Shown: positions 15,402-24,349 of the stretch, piece by piece
How positions within the stretch are numbered: position 1 is the stretch's first letter
Layout: each line of letters starts with the position of its first letter
DNA from: an uncultured Clostridia bacterium
GTDB taxonomy: Bacteria; Bacillota; Clostridia; Christensenellales; Aristaeellaceae
Assembly: GCA_934631025.1 (NCBI GenBank)
Contig: CAKTXR010000023.1
Span: 1-38,955, forward strand
Direction: 5' to 3'
DNA length: 38,955 nt
The notes under the pieces: model-generated
Told to the model about the DNA's origin: nothing
The model's database searches: none
The model's input: the letters and a program-made list of their open reading frames with translations, nothing else
Made by a program: the position numbers and the translations under genes

Positions 15402-16172
15402 ATGACGCTGAATGCGAAAAAATACTTTCCGCTGATGAGCGAGCTTGTGCGGCGCGACGTGAAGCTCAAGTACAGGCGGAGCGTGCTGGGCTATCTGTGG
15501 AGTCTGCTCAATCCGCTGATGATGATGGGCATCATGACGCTGGTGTTTTCTCACGTTTTCCGCTATGAGAGCATTAAGAACTATCCGCTGTATCTGATCT
15601 GCGGCCAGACGCTGTTCACATTCTTCAACGAATCGACCAGCATGGCGATGTATTCGATCATCCGGAACGGCCCGCTGCTCAAGAAGGTCTATATTCCCAA
15701 GTTTATCTTCCCCATATCGAAGGTGCTTTCCTGCTTTGTGACGATGGCCTTTAGCCTTGTGGCGATCCTGATCGTCATGATCTTTACGCGCGCGCCCTTT
15801 CACTGGTCGATGCTTTTGTTCTGGGCGCCGGTGCTGCTGCTGCTGATCTTCTGCTGCGGCATGGGCATGATCGTCTCGGCGCTGTCGGTGCAGTTTCGGG
15901 ATGTGACGCATCTCTACAGCGTGCTGACCACGGCCTGGATGTATATCACGCCGATTTTCTATCCCATTGAGGCCGTGCCGGACTGGGTGGCGCGCATCAT
16001 CGCCTGCAATCCGCTCTATATGTATATCACGCTTTTCAGAAGCCTTGTGCTGGACGGCGTTGTGCCGCCTGCGGGGCTGTGGCTGGCCGCGCTGGGGGTG
16101 TCCGCGCTCATGATGGCGCTTGGCTCGTTCGTGTTCGGCAAGATGCAGCGCGATTTTATACTCTACATTTAG
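15402..16172 (+). CDS. Polysaccharide ABC exporter permease (Wzm/TagG type)
   Basis: 256-residue ABC-2 type membrane protein with six predicted helices and the YRRSVLGYLWSLLNPLMMM signature near the N-terminus found in O-antigen and teichoic acid exporters. The C-terminal part includes the re-entrant-like YITPIFYPIEAVPDW segment typical of the family. It would export an undecaprenyl-linked glycan across the membrane together with the ATPase encoded 10 bp downstream. The ATG at 15402 was chosen since family members begin close to the SELVRRDVKLKYRRS motif, and weak GGGAAG lies upstream; the frame extends further 5' without support. Confidence 0.9.
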   Translation: MTLNAKKYFPLMSELVRRDVKLKYRRSVLGYLWSLLNPLMMMGIMTLVFSHVFRYESIKNYPLYLICGQTLFTFFNESTSMAMYSIIRNGPLLKKVYIPKFIFPISKVLSCFVTMAFSLVAILIVMIFTRAPFHWSMLLFWAPVLLLLIFCCGMGMIVSALSVQFRDVTHLYSVLTTAWMYITPIFYPIEAVPDWVARIIACNPLYMYITLFRSLVLDGVVPPAGLWLAALGVSALMMALGSFVFGKMQRDFILYI

Positions 16173-16181
16173 GAGGACGGC

Positions 16182-16925
16182 ATGGACAATATCATAGAGG
16201 TCAGCGATGTCTCCGTCCGCTTCAATCTGGAGCAGGAAAAGACCGACACCATCAAGGAATATCTGCTCAAGCTGGTTAAAGGGCAGCTGCATTTTAACGA
16301 GTTTTATGCGCTCAGGGACGTCAGCTTCAACGTCGAGCGGGGCGATTCGCTCGCGCTGATCGGCACAAACGGCAGCGGCAAGAGCACCATGCTCAAGCTG
16401 ATTGCCGGGGTGCTGTATCCCTCCCGGGGGAAGGTCAGCGTGAAGGGCAGCATCGCGCCGCTGATCGAGCTGGGCGCGGGCTTTGACATCGACCTGACCG
16501 CGCGGGAGAACATATTCCTGAACGGCGCGGTGCTGGGGCATTCGCGCGCGTATATGAAAAGGCATTTCGACGAGATCGTGGATTTCGCCGAGATCGAGGA
16601 ATTTATCGACGTGCCGGTCAAGAATTTTTCCTCCGGCATGGTGGCGCGGCTGGGCTTCTCCATCGCCACGCAGGTGCGCGCGGACATACTGGTCGTCGAC
16701 GAGATTCTGGCCGTGGGCGATTTCCTGTTCCAGCAGAAGTGCTACAAGCGCATGGAGGAGATGCTCTCGGGCGGCACGACGCTGCTGTTCGTCTCCCACG
16801 ATGCGGAGATGGTCAAGCGGATGTGCCGGCGGGCGGTCTGGCTCAACGACGGCGTGATGATGGACATCGGCGAAGCGGCGGCGGTCTGCGACAAATATCG
16901 CGCGGCCATGGAGGCGAACGCATGA
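16182..16925 (+). CDS. Polysaccharide ABC exporter ATPase (Wzt/TagH type)
   Basis: 247-residue ATPase partner of the preceding permease. It shows Walker A GTNGSGKST, signature FSSGM, Walker B ILVVDEIL and H-loop FVSHD, and the ELGAGFDIDLTARENIFLNG stretch that marks the polysaccharide exporter branch. It ends soon after the nucleotide-binding domain, so it lacks the C-terminal glycan-recognition domain of long Wzt proteins. Export would then not depend on a Wzt-bound terminal sugar cap. GGAGG precedes the ATG, and the stop overlaps the next start as ATGA. Confidence 0.92.
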   Translation: MDNIIEVSDVSVRFNLEQEKTDTIKEYLLKLVKGQLHFNEFYALRDVSFNVERGDSLALIGTNGSGKSTMLKLIAGVLYPSRGKVSVKGSIAPLIELGAGFDIDLTARENIFLNGAVLGHSRAYMKRHFDEIVDFAEIEEFIDVPVKNFSSGMVARLGFSIATQVRADILVVDEILAVGDFLFQQKCYKRMEEMLSGGTTLLFVSHDAEMVKRMCRRAVWLNDGVMMDIGEAAAVCDKYRAAMEANA

Positions 16926-18796
16926 TACTTCAGAATTTGCTCTTTCCGGATTGCCGCTTCTGTTCGGATTACGAGATGTATGTCCGCATGGCGGACGAGC
17001 CGGCGAACGGCAGCTGCTTTGACGCACAGAAAAATGAAATTACGCTGGACGCGGGCCGGAGCCTTTCGCTGGACACGCTGTTCAACGCCTTTTCCATCGA
17101 AAAATGGCTCAAATACACGCGCCTTGACAATCTGCGCCTGACGCTGCGGCTTTCCGGCGCGTTCCGCGTGCGCATCTGGCGCAAGCAGATCATGAACGAG
17201 GCGCTGCTCGAGAGTCTGATTGAGGAGCGGATCTGCCGCGCGGCGGAGGAATCCGCCTTTTCGTTTGCACTGCCCTGTATCGACGCGAAGGGAATCTACG
17301 CCGCGGAGCTGGTTTCGCTTTCGGACGGCGCGATCTTTGCCGGCGGCGCGTATGAGACGGACGCGGAAGCGCCCAGCGACGTGCGCATCGCTCTGGACAT
17401 ATGCACCTACCGGCGCGAGACGTTCGTGACGCGCAACATTCGCCTTTTGAACGAAGCGATCATGGGCAACGCGGACAGCCCGCTTTATGGAAAGCTGGAA
17501 ATCTTTGTTTCCGACAATGCCCGCACGCTGGACGCGGCCGCGCTGGAAAGCGAGCGCGTTCACATCTTCCCCAACAAGAACGCGGGCGGCTCGGGCGGCT
17601 TTGCGCGCGGCATGATGGAGATCCTGAAGAGCGGCAGGCCGTTCACGCACGTTCTGGTGATGGACGATGACGTGCTCATCGCGCCCGAGGCGCTGGAGCG
17701 CACGGCGCGCTTTCTGATGCTCATGAAGCCCGAGCACGCCGGAAAAACCGTGGCCGGCGCGATGATGCGGCTGGACATGAGAAGTTTACAGCATGAAAAC
17801 GGCGGCTGCTGGAACGGATGGTATACGGAAAGCGTCCATTCTTTTATGGATATGCGCCGCCTTGAAAACGTCGTTGAGAACGAGCGCGAGCAGCCGGCCG
17901 ATTACAACGCCTGGTGGTACAGCTGCATCCCGATGACGAAAATATCGGAAAGCAATCTGCCGCTGCCGCTGTTCATCCGCTTTGACGACGTGGAGTTCGG
18001 CCTGCGCTGCGGCAGCGACGTCGTGACGCTCAACGGAATCTGTCTGTGGCACGAGCCGTTCGAGTACAAGTATGCCTCCACGATGGAATACTATCATATG
18101 CGCAACGGGCTGATTGTGGACGCGCTGCGCCGCCGCGATGTGAGCGGGCGCGCGGTGGAAAAGCACTTTATTCACATGGCGCTGTCGAACCTCGTGCGCT
18201 ATCGCTATGATAACGTCGAGCTGCTCTTCCGCGGCGCGGTGGATTTTCTGGCCGGGCCGGAGTTTTTGCTCTCGACCGATCCGGAAACGCTGCACAAGGC
18301 GCTCATGGCCGTGGGCGACAAATTCCGGCCGCTCTCCGAGCTGGAGGTTTCCTTCGACGAGAGGAAATATCTGGCCAACTACGCGCGGATCAACACGCCC
18401 TTCAGCCGCGCGTTGCGGAGCGAGGACGGCGGCGCGCTGCTCGTGCGCAGGTGGACGGCCGGCGAGGTGCTGCGCCATCTTGTGCGGCGCTTTACGCTCA
18501 ACGGGCTGCTCCTGCCCGCAAAAGGCGACAACGTGGTCAACGCCGTGGCCAATGTGACGAGCGATTATTTCAGAAAGCGCGCCGTACTCAACTATAACCC
18601 GGCGGACAATCGCGGTTTTGTATCGCGGCGGGACGCGAAGCGCTCGTTTAAGCTGCTCTTTGAAATATTCCGGCGGGGGCGCACGCTCGGCCGGGGCTAT
18701 GCCAGGGCGGCGGCGGCCTATCGCGCGCATGAGGGCGATCTGACGGGGCTGCCGTTCTGGACGCGGTATCTGGGACTGGGGAGAGACGGCGAATGA
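16922..18796 (+). CDS. GlfT2-like galactofuranosyltransferase
   Basis: 624-residue GT2 enzyme with the architecture of mycobacterial GlfT2. An N-terminal beta-rich domain spans about 1-150. The GT-A core from about 155 has ICTYRRE, the metal-binding VMDDDV (DDD at 248-250), NAWWYSCIP, FIRFDDVEFGLR with the likely catalytic Asp, and LWHEPFEYKY with the conserved His. A helical C-terminal domain follows. It should polymerise or add galactofuranose from UDP-Galf, and a UDP-galactopyranose mutase gene at 33717 supplies that donor. Both ends overlap neighbours as ATGA, so it is translated with the exporter and the next membrane protein. Linkage pattern cannot be read from sequence. Confidence 0.85.
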   Translation: MILQNLLFPDCRFCSDYEMYVRMADEPANGSCFDAQKNEITLDAGRSLSLDTLFNAFSIEKWLKYTRLDNLRLTLRLSGAFRVRIWRKQIMNEALLESLIEERICRAAEESAFSFALPCIDAKGIYAAELVSLSDGAIFAGGAYETDAEAPSDVRIALDICTYRRETFVTRNIRLLNEAIMGNADSPLYGKLEIFVSDNARTLDAAALESERVHIFPNKNAGGSGGFARGMMEILKSGRPFTHVLVMDDDVLIAPEALERTARFLMLMKPEHAGKTVAGAMMRLDMRSLQHENGGCWNGWYTESVHSFMDMRRLENVVENEREQPADYNAWWYSCIPMTKISESNLPLPLFIRFDDVEFGLRCGSDVVTLNGICLWHEPFEYKYASTMEYYHMRNGLIVDALRRRDVSGRAVEKHFIHMALSNLVRYRYDNVELLFRGAVDFLAGPEFLLSTDPETLHKALMAVGDKFRPLSELEVSFDERKYLANYARINTPFSRALRSEDGGALLVRRWTAGEVLRHLVRRFTLNGLLLPAKGDNVVNAVANVTSDYFRKRAVLNYNPADNRGFVSRRDAKRSFKLLFEIFRRGRTLGRGYARAAAAYRAHEGDLTGLPFWTRYLGLGRDGE

Positions 18797-20298
18797 CGCT
18801 GAGGCTGAAAACGCTGAAGAGATGCGCCTGCGTTTATATGGCGCTGCCGCTGCTGCTGTTTATCGGGGGCTGGCTGCGGCTTCCGATTGCGCTGCTCTCG
18901 GGCGCGGCGGTGCTGACGGGGCTTGCGTGCGCGATGAAGAGCGCCGGACGGGAGAAGCGAACGCTGTCCGTAGGGCGCTGGGAGCTGGCGGCGCTGATTC
19001 TTGTCGTGCTGCTCTGGACGTATCTGGGCGGGCTGAACGGCCTGTTCTATCAGAGCAACGACTGGAACTGGCGCAACGCGGTCTATCACGACCTGATCGA
19101 CCGTGCGTGGCCGGTGATCTATCCCGAAAGGGGCAGCGCGCTGTCGTACTATATCGGCTTCTGGCTGCCGCCGGCGCTGCTGGCCAAGATTGCGGGGGTT
19201 CTGGGCGGCGCTGTGTGGGCGTGGCGCGTGGGACGCGGCGCGCTCTGGCTCTGGGCGGCGCTGGGCCTGACGATCACGATTCTCATGCTCATGCTGTGGG
19301 CCGGCGCGGATACGAAGCGCAGGCGCGCGGCGGTCGTAATGACGTTTGTGCTTTTCAGCGGGCTGGATATTGTGGGCGCGCTTCTTTCGGGGCGGCTGGC
19401 GCTGGTGACCGCGCCGGAAACGCTGCACCTCGAGTGGTGGATGCCCGACGGCAAGCAGTACAGCTCGATCACGACCTGCCTGTACTGGGTGTTCAATCAG
19501 TCGATCGTCTCGTGGATGGCGGTTATGCTGTTCCTCTGCGAGGAGGACGAGCGCAATTATGTGTTCATCGCGCTGGCCTGCCTGTGCTGCGGGCCGCTGC
19601 CCTGCGTGGGGCTGGCCGTGTGCATGGTCGTCCGCTGCGGACAGAGGCTGTGGCGCGCCTTTCGCGCCGGCGAGGGCCGTCGAGCGATGAAGGCGGTCTT
19701 TTCGGCGGGCAATCTGATCGCGCTGATCGGCGTTGTTCCGCTGGGGCTGTATTACCTGAGCAATATGGCCGTGACGCACACGGCGGAGAGCGCTCTGCCG
19801 CTCATGACGCGCCTTGGGAATTACTTTTCCGCGCGCAGCTTCTGGGCGTTCTTTGTGCTGGAGGCCGGCGTATGGCTGGCGCTGCTGGGCTGGGAACACC
19901 GGCGGGAAGCGCTGCTCTACGGCGTGACCGTTTCGCTGTTGATCATTCCGTTTTTCCATCTGGGCGCGTCCGAGGATTTCTGTATGCGCGTTTCAATCCC
20001 CGGCGTGACGATCCTGGCGGCATGGTGCGCGCGCTATTTCTGCACGAGGCCGCCGGTGCGCGCGATGAGCCGGACGGCGCGGCTGCGCTTTGCGGCGGCA
20101 ATCGCGGCGTTCCTGATCGGCGCGGCGACGCCCTGCATGGAGATGTACCGAGGAATCTATCACGCCGCGACGGAAGGGACGGTCCGGCTGGCGCAGGACG
20201 GCATCGGCTCGATCGCCAATCTGGACGATGCGGGAAATTTTACGGCGCAGGATTATGAAAAGAGTGTGTTTTTTGCGCATCTTGCCGCGAGGCGCTGA
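18793..20298 (+). CDS. Polytopic membrane protein, possible GT-C glycosyltransferase
   Basis: 501-residue protein with roughly ten to twelve hydrophobic helices. After the second or third helix comes a polar loop, YQSNDWNWRNAVYHDLID, with acidic and Arg residues in the place where GT-C transferases hold their catalytic Asp. A later loop has HLEWWMPDGKQYSS. These features suggest a glycosyltransferase that uses a polyprenyl-phosphate sugar on the outer face, but I do not recognise the exact family. It is translationally coupled (ATGA overlap) to the GlfT2-like gene. A polymerase or ligase role is an alternative. Confidence 0.6.
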   Translation: MTLRLKTLKRCACVYMALPLLLFIGGWLRLPIALLSGAAVLTGLACAMKSAGREKRTLSVGRWELAALILVVLLWTYLGGLNGLFYQSNDWNWRNAVYHDLIDRAWPVIYPERGSALSYYIGFWLPPALLAKIAGVLGGAVWAWRVGRGALWLWAALGLTITILMLMLWAGADTKRRRAAVVMTFVLFSGLDIVGALLSGRLALVTAPETLHLEWWMPDGKQYSSITTCLYWVFNQSIVSWMAVMLFLCEEDERNYVFIALACLCCGPLPCVGLAVCMVVRCGQRLWRAFRAGEGRRAMKAVFSAGNLIALIGVVPLGLYYLSNMAVTHTAESALPLMTRLGNYFSARSFWAFFVLEAGVWLALLGWEHRREALLYGVTVSLLIIPFFHLGASEDFCMRVSIPGVTILAAWCARYFCTRPPVRAMSRTARLRFAAAIAAFLIGAATPCMEMYRGIYHAATEGTVRLAQDGIGSIANLDDAGNFTAQDYEKSVFFAHLAARR

Positions 20299-20464
20299 GG
20301 CGCCTGGCCTGCGCTCGGTTTGACTTTGTAAGGAGTATTTTCAGGCGCGGCACAGGGCTGCGGAGCCTGAAAAGCCGAATAACGTAAATTTTGATGCTGG
20401 AAACTGGATAATATGCACATTTTGTTCGGGGGGGGGTAAAAAGACCGCCGCCCCTCAAAAGGGC
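20299..20464 (+). other. Intergenic gap with hairpin and a G9 tract
   Basis: No gene. A long imperfect hairpin (TTTTCAGGC 20338-20346 with GCCTGAAAA 20365-20373, and GCGGC/GCTGC inside) lacks a clear T-run, so termination is uncertain. A run of nine G residues lies at 20428-20436, about 30 bp before the next promoter. Confidence 0.5.
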
Positions 20465-20493
20465 TTGCAATTATCGGGGAAGCAGTGTATACT
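20465..20493 (+). promoter_or_regulatory. Promoter of the CDP-sugar/LicD/Glf operon
   Basis: TTGCAA (20465-20470), 17-bp spacer, TATACT (20488-20493). It would start the long transcript that ends at the terminator after glf. Confidence 0.65.
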
Positions 20494-20545
20494 TAGTATT
20501 GTTATGGTATAAATGCGGTAAGTCTGGGTAGAAGGAGTGAACGCG

Positions 20546-21484
20546 TTGCAGGAAAGGCGAATAACCGGAGCCGTCGTGACTGGGCCGACCGGCGCGGTAG
20601 GGTCGGCGCTATGCCGGCGTCTGCTGGACGAGGGAGCGACCGTCTGGGCGGTCGTTCGGCCGCATTGTCGGCGCCTGAGCGCGCTACCGGCGCATGAAAA
20701 GCTGCATATCGTCGAGTGCGACCTGTCCGATCTGGCGTCTCTGCCGGAAAAAGTGGCGGGGGCGCATATTGACGCGCTGTTTCATCTGGCCTGGGCGGGT
20801 ACAACCGGCGCGGGCCGCAACGATATGCCCGTGCAGATCGACAACATCCGCTATACGATCGATGCGGTGCGCGCCGCCGCCGCGCTGGGCGCGTCCGTGT
20901 TTGTCGGCACGGGCAGCCAGGCCGAGTATGGCCGCGTGGAGGGCGCGCTGAAGGCTTCAACGCCCGCCTTTCCGGAAAACGGCTACGGCATGGCCAAGCT
21001 GTGCGCCGGCGAAATGAGCCGCGCGGAATGCAAAAGGCTGGGTCTTGATCACGTCTGGGCGAGGATTCTGTCGGTCTACGGGCCGCACGATACGCCCTCT
21101 TCGATGATCAGTCTGGTCATTGAGACGCTGCTGCACGGCGAAAAGCCTTCGCTGACGGCGGGCGTTCAGCTGTGGGATTATCTCTATTCGGGCGACGCGG
21201 CGCGGGCGCTCTATTTGTGCGCGCGCTCGGGCCGGTGCGGCGCGGTCTATCCGCTGGGCGGCGGACGGGCGCGTCCCTTAAAGGACTATATTGAAGCGCT
21301 GCGGGACGCGGTTGATCCCGCGCTGCCGCTGGGCTTCGGCGAAGTTCCCTACGGCCCCGGACAGGTCATGCGTCTCGAAGCCGATCTGGCCGATCTGACG
21401 CGCGACACGGGCTTCAGGCCGGAGGTCTCTTTTGAAGAGGGGATCCGCGAAACAATAAGCTGGATGAAGGGTGGAAGGACATGA
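20546..21484 (+). CDS. NAD(P)-dependent SDR sugar epimerase/reductase
   Basis: 312-residue extended short-chain dehydrogenase. It has the cofactor motif VTGPTGAVGSAL, FHLAWAG, and the catalytic YGMAK (Tyr-x3-Lys). It is related to enzymes that reduce or epimerise nucleotide-linked 4-keto sugars. Placed at the head of an rfbF-rfbG-rfbH operon with a ThDP enzyme, it is a candidate for the reductase that finishes a CDP-3,6-dideoxy or branched-chain sugar. TTG at 20546 is chosen because AGGAG ends 8 bp before it, while the in-frame GTG at 20537 overlaps that ribosome site. The stop overlaps the next ATG. Confidence 0.8.
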   Translation: MQERRITGAVVTGPTGAVGSALCRRLLDEGATVWAVVRPHCRRLSALPAHEKLHIVECDLSDLASLPEKVAGAHIDALFHLAWAGTTGAGRNDMPVQIDNIRYTIDAVRAAAALGASVFVGTGSQAEYGRVEGALKASTPAFPENGYGMAKLCAGEMSRAECKRLGLDHVWARILSVYGPHDTPSSMISLVIETLLHGEKPSLTAGVQLWDYLYSGDAARALYLCARSGRCGAVYPLGGGRARPLKDYIEALRDAVDPALPLGFGEVPYGPGQVMRLEADLADLTRDTGFRPEVSFEEGIRETISWMKGGRT

Positions 21485-22461
21485 AGAACGGCAAAAAGGT
21501 CATCTCGATCATGATTCCCTGTTATAACGAGGAGGAAAACGCCCGGCCGATTTACGAGGCCGTGCGCGACGAGCTGATCTCCTCCTGCCCGAACTACGAT
21601 TACGAAATCCTCTTTATCGACAATAAGAGTCAGGATCGCACGCGGGAGATCATCGAGGACATCTGCGCGCACGACAAGCACGTCAAGGCCATATTCAACT
21701 GCAAGAATTTCGGCCAGTTCAACAGCCCCTATTACGGCATCACGCAGACCAGCGGCGACTGCACCATCACCATCTGCGCCGATTTTCAGGATCCCGTGGA
21801 GCTGATTCCGCGCTTTGTCGCCGAGTGGGAAAAGGGCTATAAGATCGTCATCGGCCGCAAGACGCGCAGCCAGGAGAGCAAGGTCATGTATTTCCTGCGC
21901 GGCTGCTATTACAAGCTGATTCGCAGCATGAGCAACGTCGAGATGATCGAGCAGTTCACCGGCTTCGGGCTTTACGACAAAAGCTTTGTGGAGACGCTGC
22001 GCAACCTGAAGGATCCGACACCCTTCATCCGCGGCATCGTGGCCGAGCTGGGTCCGGAGCGCAAGGAAATCGAATACGAGCAGCCCAAGCGCCGCGCGGG
22101 CAAGACGCACAACAACTTCATGAGCCTCTACGACGCGGCCATGCTCAGCTTTACCAGCTATACGAAGGCGGGCATGCGCATCGCGACGTTCGCGGGCTTC
22201 GGCGTGGCCTTTCTGAGCTTTATCGCCGCGCTGGGCTATCTGATCGCCAAGCTGTGTATGTGGAATCGCTTCACGGCGGGCTATGCGCCGATGATGATCG
22301 CGATATTCTTCATGGGCGGCGTTCAGCTGGCGTTTCTGGGTTTTCTGGGCGAGTATGTAATGAACATGAACACGCGGCTTATGAACAGGCCGCTTGTCGT
22401 TGAAGAAAAGAGGATCAATTTTGATGAGGACGCGCAGAGCGACGCGCGTCGAGCCGGATAA
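21481..22461 (+). CDS. Polyprenyl-phosphate glycosyltransferase (GtrB/DPM1-like)
   Basis: 326-residue GT2 enzyme. The N-terminal catalytic domain has SIMIPCYNEEENA, ILFIDNKSQDRT, NFGQFNSPYYGI and the ADFQDP metal-binding motif. Two C-terminal membrane helices (about residues 235-260 and 268-292) anchor it, as in GtrB and bactoprenol glucosyltransferases. It should move a sugar from a nucleotide donor onto undecaprenyl phosphate on the inner face. The lipid-linked sugar would then serve the GT-C-like membrane transferases of this locus. It is ATGA-coupled to the SDR gene before it. Confidence 0.9.
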   Translation: MKNGKKVISIMIPCYNEEENARPIYEAVRDELISSCPNYDYEILFIDNKSQDRTREIIEDICAHDKHVKAIFNCKNFGQFNSPYYGITQTSGDCTITICADFQDPVELIPRFVAEWEKGYKIVIGRKTRSQESKVMYFLRGCYYKLIRSMSNVEMIEQFTGFGLYDKSFVETLRNLKDPTPFIRGIVAELGPERKEIEYEQPKRRAGKTHNNFMSLYDAAMLSFTSYTKAGMRIATFAGFGVAFLSFIAALGYLIAKLCMWNRFTAGYAPMMIAIFFMGGVQLAFLGFLGEYVMNMNTRLMNRPLVVEEKRINFDEDAQSDARRAG

Positions 22462-22485
22462 AAACTGACTGCGGAGGACAAAGCC

Positions 22486-23265
22486 ATGAAAGCGGTTATT
22501 TTGGCGGGCGGCTTCGGGACGCGCATTTCCGAGGAATCCCAGTTCAAACCCAAGCCTATGATCGAGGTGGGCGATATGCCCATCCTCTGGCACATCATGA
22601 AGGGCTATTCCGCGTACGGGATCAATGAATTTATCGTCTGCGCGGGATATAAGCAGCAGATCATCAAGGAATGGTTCGCGGACTATTTCGTCAACACGTC
22701 CGACGTGACGTTTGATTTCACGCAGGGCAACAAAATCACCATCCACGAGCGCCATGTCGAGCCGTGGAAGGTGACCGTTGTGGACACGGGTCTTCGCACG
22801 ATGACCGGCGGACGGGTGCGCCGCATTCGCCGCTATGTGGGCGACGAGCCGTTCTTCCTGACCTATGGAGACGCTGTGGCCGACGTGGATATCGACGCAC
22901 AGCTGGCTTTTCATCGCGCGCACGGCAAGTGCGTCACGCTGACGGCGGTTTCTCTGGCTCAGCAGAAGGGCGTGCTGGACATTTCGCCGGACAATTCCGT
23001 GCTCTCCTTCCGCGAAAAGCAGGATTATGACGACGCGCTGATCAACGGCGGCTTTATGATCTGCAATCCCGGCCTGTTCGACTATCTGGCCGGGGATGAG
23101 ACCGTGCTCGAGCAGGAGCCCATGCGCCGTCTGGCCGCGGACGGCGAGCTGAAGAGCTTCTATCACAGAGGCTTCTGGCAGTGCATGGACACCAAGCGCG
23201 AAAAGGAGCTGCTCGAAAAGCTCTGGAGCGAAGGAAAAGCGCCGTGGAAAGTGTGGGAAGACTGA
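22486..23265 (+). CDS. rfbF: Glucose-1-phosphate cytidylyltransferase
   Basis: 259-residue nucleotidyltransferase that makes CDP-glucose from CTP and glucose-1-phosphate, the first step to CDP-3,6-dideoxyhexoses. The N-terminus has LAGGFGTRISEES and KPKPMIEVGDMPILWHIM, characteristic of RfbF/DdhA rather than RmlA. Length matches the family. GGAGGA precedes the ATG, and the stop overlaps rfbG (TGATG). The following rfbG and rfbH genes complete the pathway to CDP-4-keto-3,6-dideoxyglucose. Confidence 0.95.
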   Translation: MKAVILAGGFGTRISEESQFKPKPMIEVGDMPILWHIMKGYSAYGINEFIVCAGYKQQIIKEWFADYFVNTSDVTFDFTQGNKITIHERHVEPWKVTVVDTGLRTMTGGRVRRIRRYVGDEPFFLTYGDAVADVDIDAQLAFHRAHGKCVTLTAVSLAQQKGVLDISPDNSVLSFREKQDYDDALINGGFMICNPGLFDYLAGDETVLEQEPMRRLAADGELKSFYHRGFWQCMDTKREKELLEKLWSEGKAPWKVWED

Positions 23266-24320
23266 TGACCGAACGCGATCTGGCCTTTTATAAAGGGAAA
23301 AGAGTTTTTGTGACCGGACACACCGGCTTTAAGGGCGCGTGGCTGTGCCGTCTGCTGTCGCTTCTGGGCGCGGAGGTGACCGGCTATGCGCTGAAGGCGC
23401 CGACCGAGCCGTCGCTGTTTGAGATTGCGGATATTGCGCGGGATATTCATTCGGTGACGGGCGACATTCGCGACGCGCAGGCGCTTAAAAAGGCGTTCGA
23501 TGAGGCGCGCCCCGAAATCGTGCTTCATCTGGCTGCGCAGCCGATCGTGCGCGAAAGCTATCGAAATCCGGCCTATACCTATGAGACGAACGTCATGGGT
23601 ACGGTCAATATCCTCGAGTGCGTGCGGGAGAGCGAGACTGTGCGCTCCTTCCTCAACGTGACCACCGACAAGGTGTATCTCAATCGCGAGTGGGCGTGGG
23701 GCTATCGCGAAAACGAGGAGCTGGACGGCTTCGATCCCTATTCGAATTCGAAGTCCTGTTCCGAGCTGGTGACCCATTCCTATAAAAACAGCTTTTTTGC
23801 CGACGGCCGCGTGGCCATTTCGACGGCGCGCGCGGGCAACGTCATCGGCGGCGGCGATTTTGCGGCCGACCGCATCATTCCCGACTGCGTGCGCGCGGCG
23901 CAAAAGGGCGAGGACATCGTCGTGCGCAATCCCTATTCGACCAGGCCGTATCAGCACGTCCTGGAGCCGCTGTGCGCCTATCTGATGATCGCCGCGCGGC
24001 AGGCGGAGAAGAGCGATCTATCCGGCTGGTATAACGTCGGCCCGGACGATGTGGACTGCTTCCAGACCGGCGCGCTGGTCGATCTGTTCGTCAAGGCGTG
24101 GGGCGGCGGTCTCAAGTGGATCAACCGCGCCGACGGCGGCCCGCACGAGGCGAATTTCCTCAAGCTGGACTGCACGAAATTGAAAACCACGTTCGGCTGG
24201 CGGCCGACATGGAATCTCGATACGGCCATTGAAAAGGTGGTCGAGTGGAGCAAAAGCTATCTCTCCGGCGGCGACGTGCGCGCCTGCATGGACGATCAGA
24301 TTCACGCGTTTCTGCGCTGA
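23265..24320 (+). CDS. rfbG: CDP-glucose 4,6-dehydratase
   Basis: 351-residue SDR enzyme converting CDP-glucose to CDP-4-keto-6-deoxyglucose. It has the VFVTGHTGFKGAWL cofactor motif, HLAAQPIVRESY, TTDKVY, and a YSNSK catalytic Tyr-x3-Lys. These sequences are characteristic of RfbG/DdhB. The ATG at 23265 shares one base with the rfbF stop and is preferred over the longer frame that overlaps rfbF. Confidence 0.95.
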   Translation: MTERDLAFYKGKRVFVTGHTGFKGAWLCRLLSLLGAEVTGYALKAPTEPSLFEIADIARDIHSVTGDIRDAQALKKAFDEARPEIVLHLAAQPIVRESYRNPAYTYETNVMGTVNILECVRESETVRSFLNVTTDKVYLNREWAWGYRENEELDGFDPYSNSKSCSELVTHSYKNSFFADGRVAISTARAGNVIGGGDFAADRIIPDCVRAAQKGEDIVVRNPYSTRPYQHVLEPLCAYLMIAARQAEKSDLSGWYNVGPDDVDCFQTGALVDLFVKAWGGGLKWINRADGGPHEANFLKLDCTKLKTTFGWRPTWNLDTAIEKVVEWSKSYLSGGDVRACMDDQIHAFLR

Positions 24321-24349
24321 CAGGCTAAAAGTTTGGAGGAGAAGGCAAT

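Noticed and set aside
15324..17027. A 567-codon minus-strand frame across the exporter genes
   Set aside because: His/Arg/Gln-rich low-complexity shadow of the Wzm and Wzt genes.
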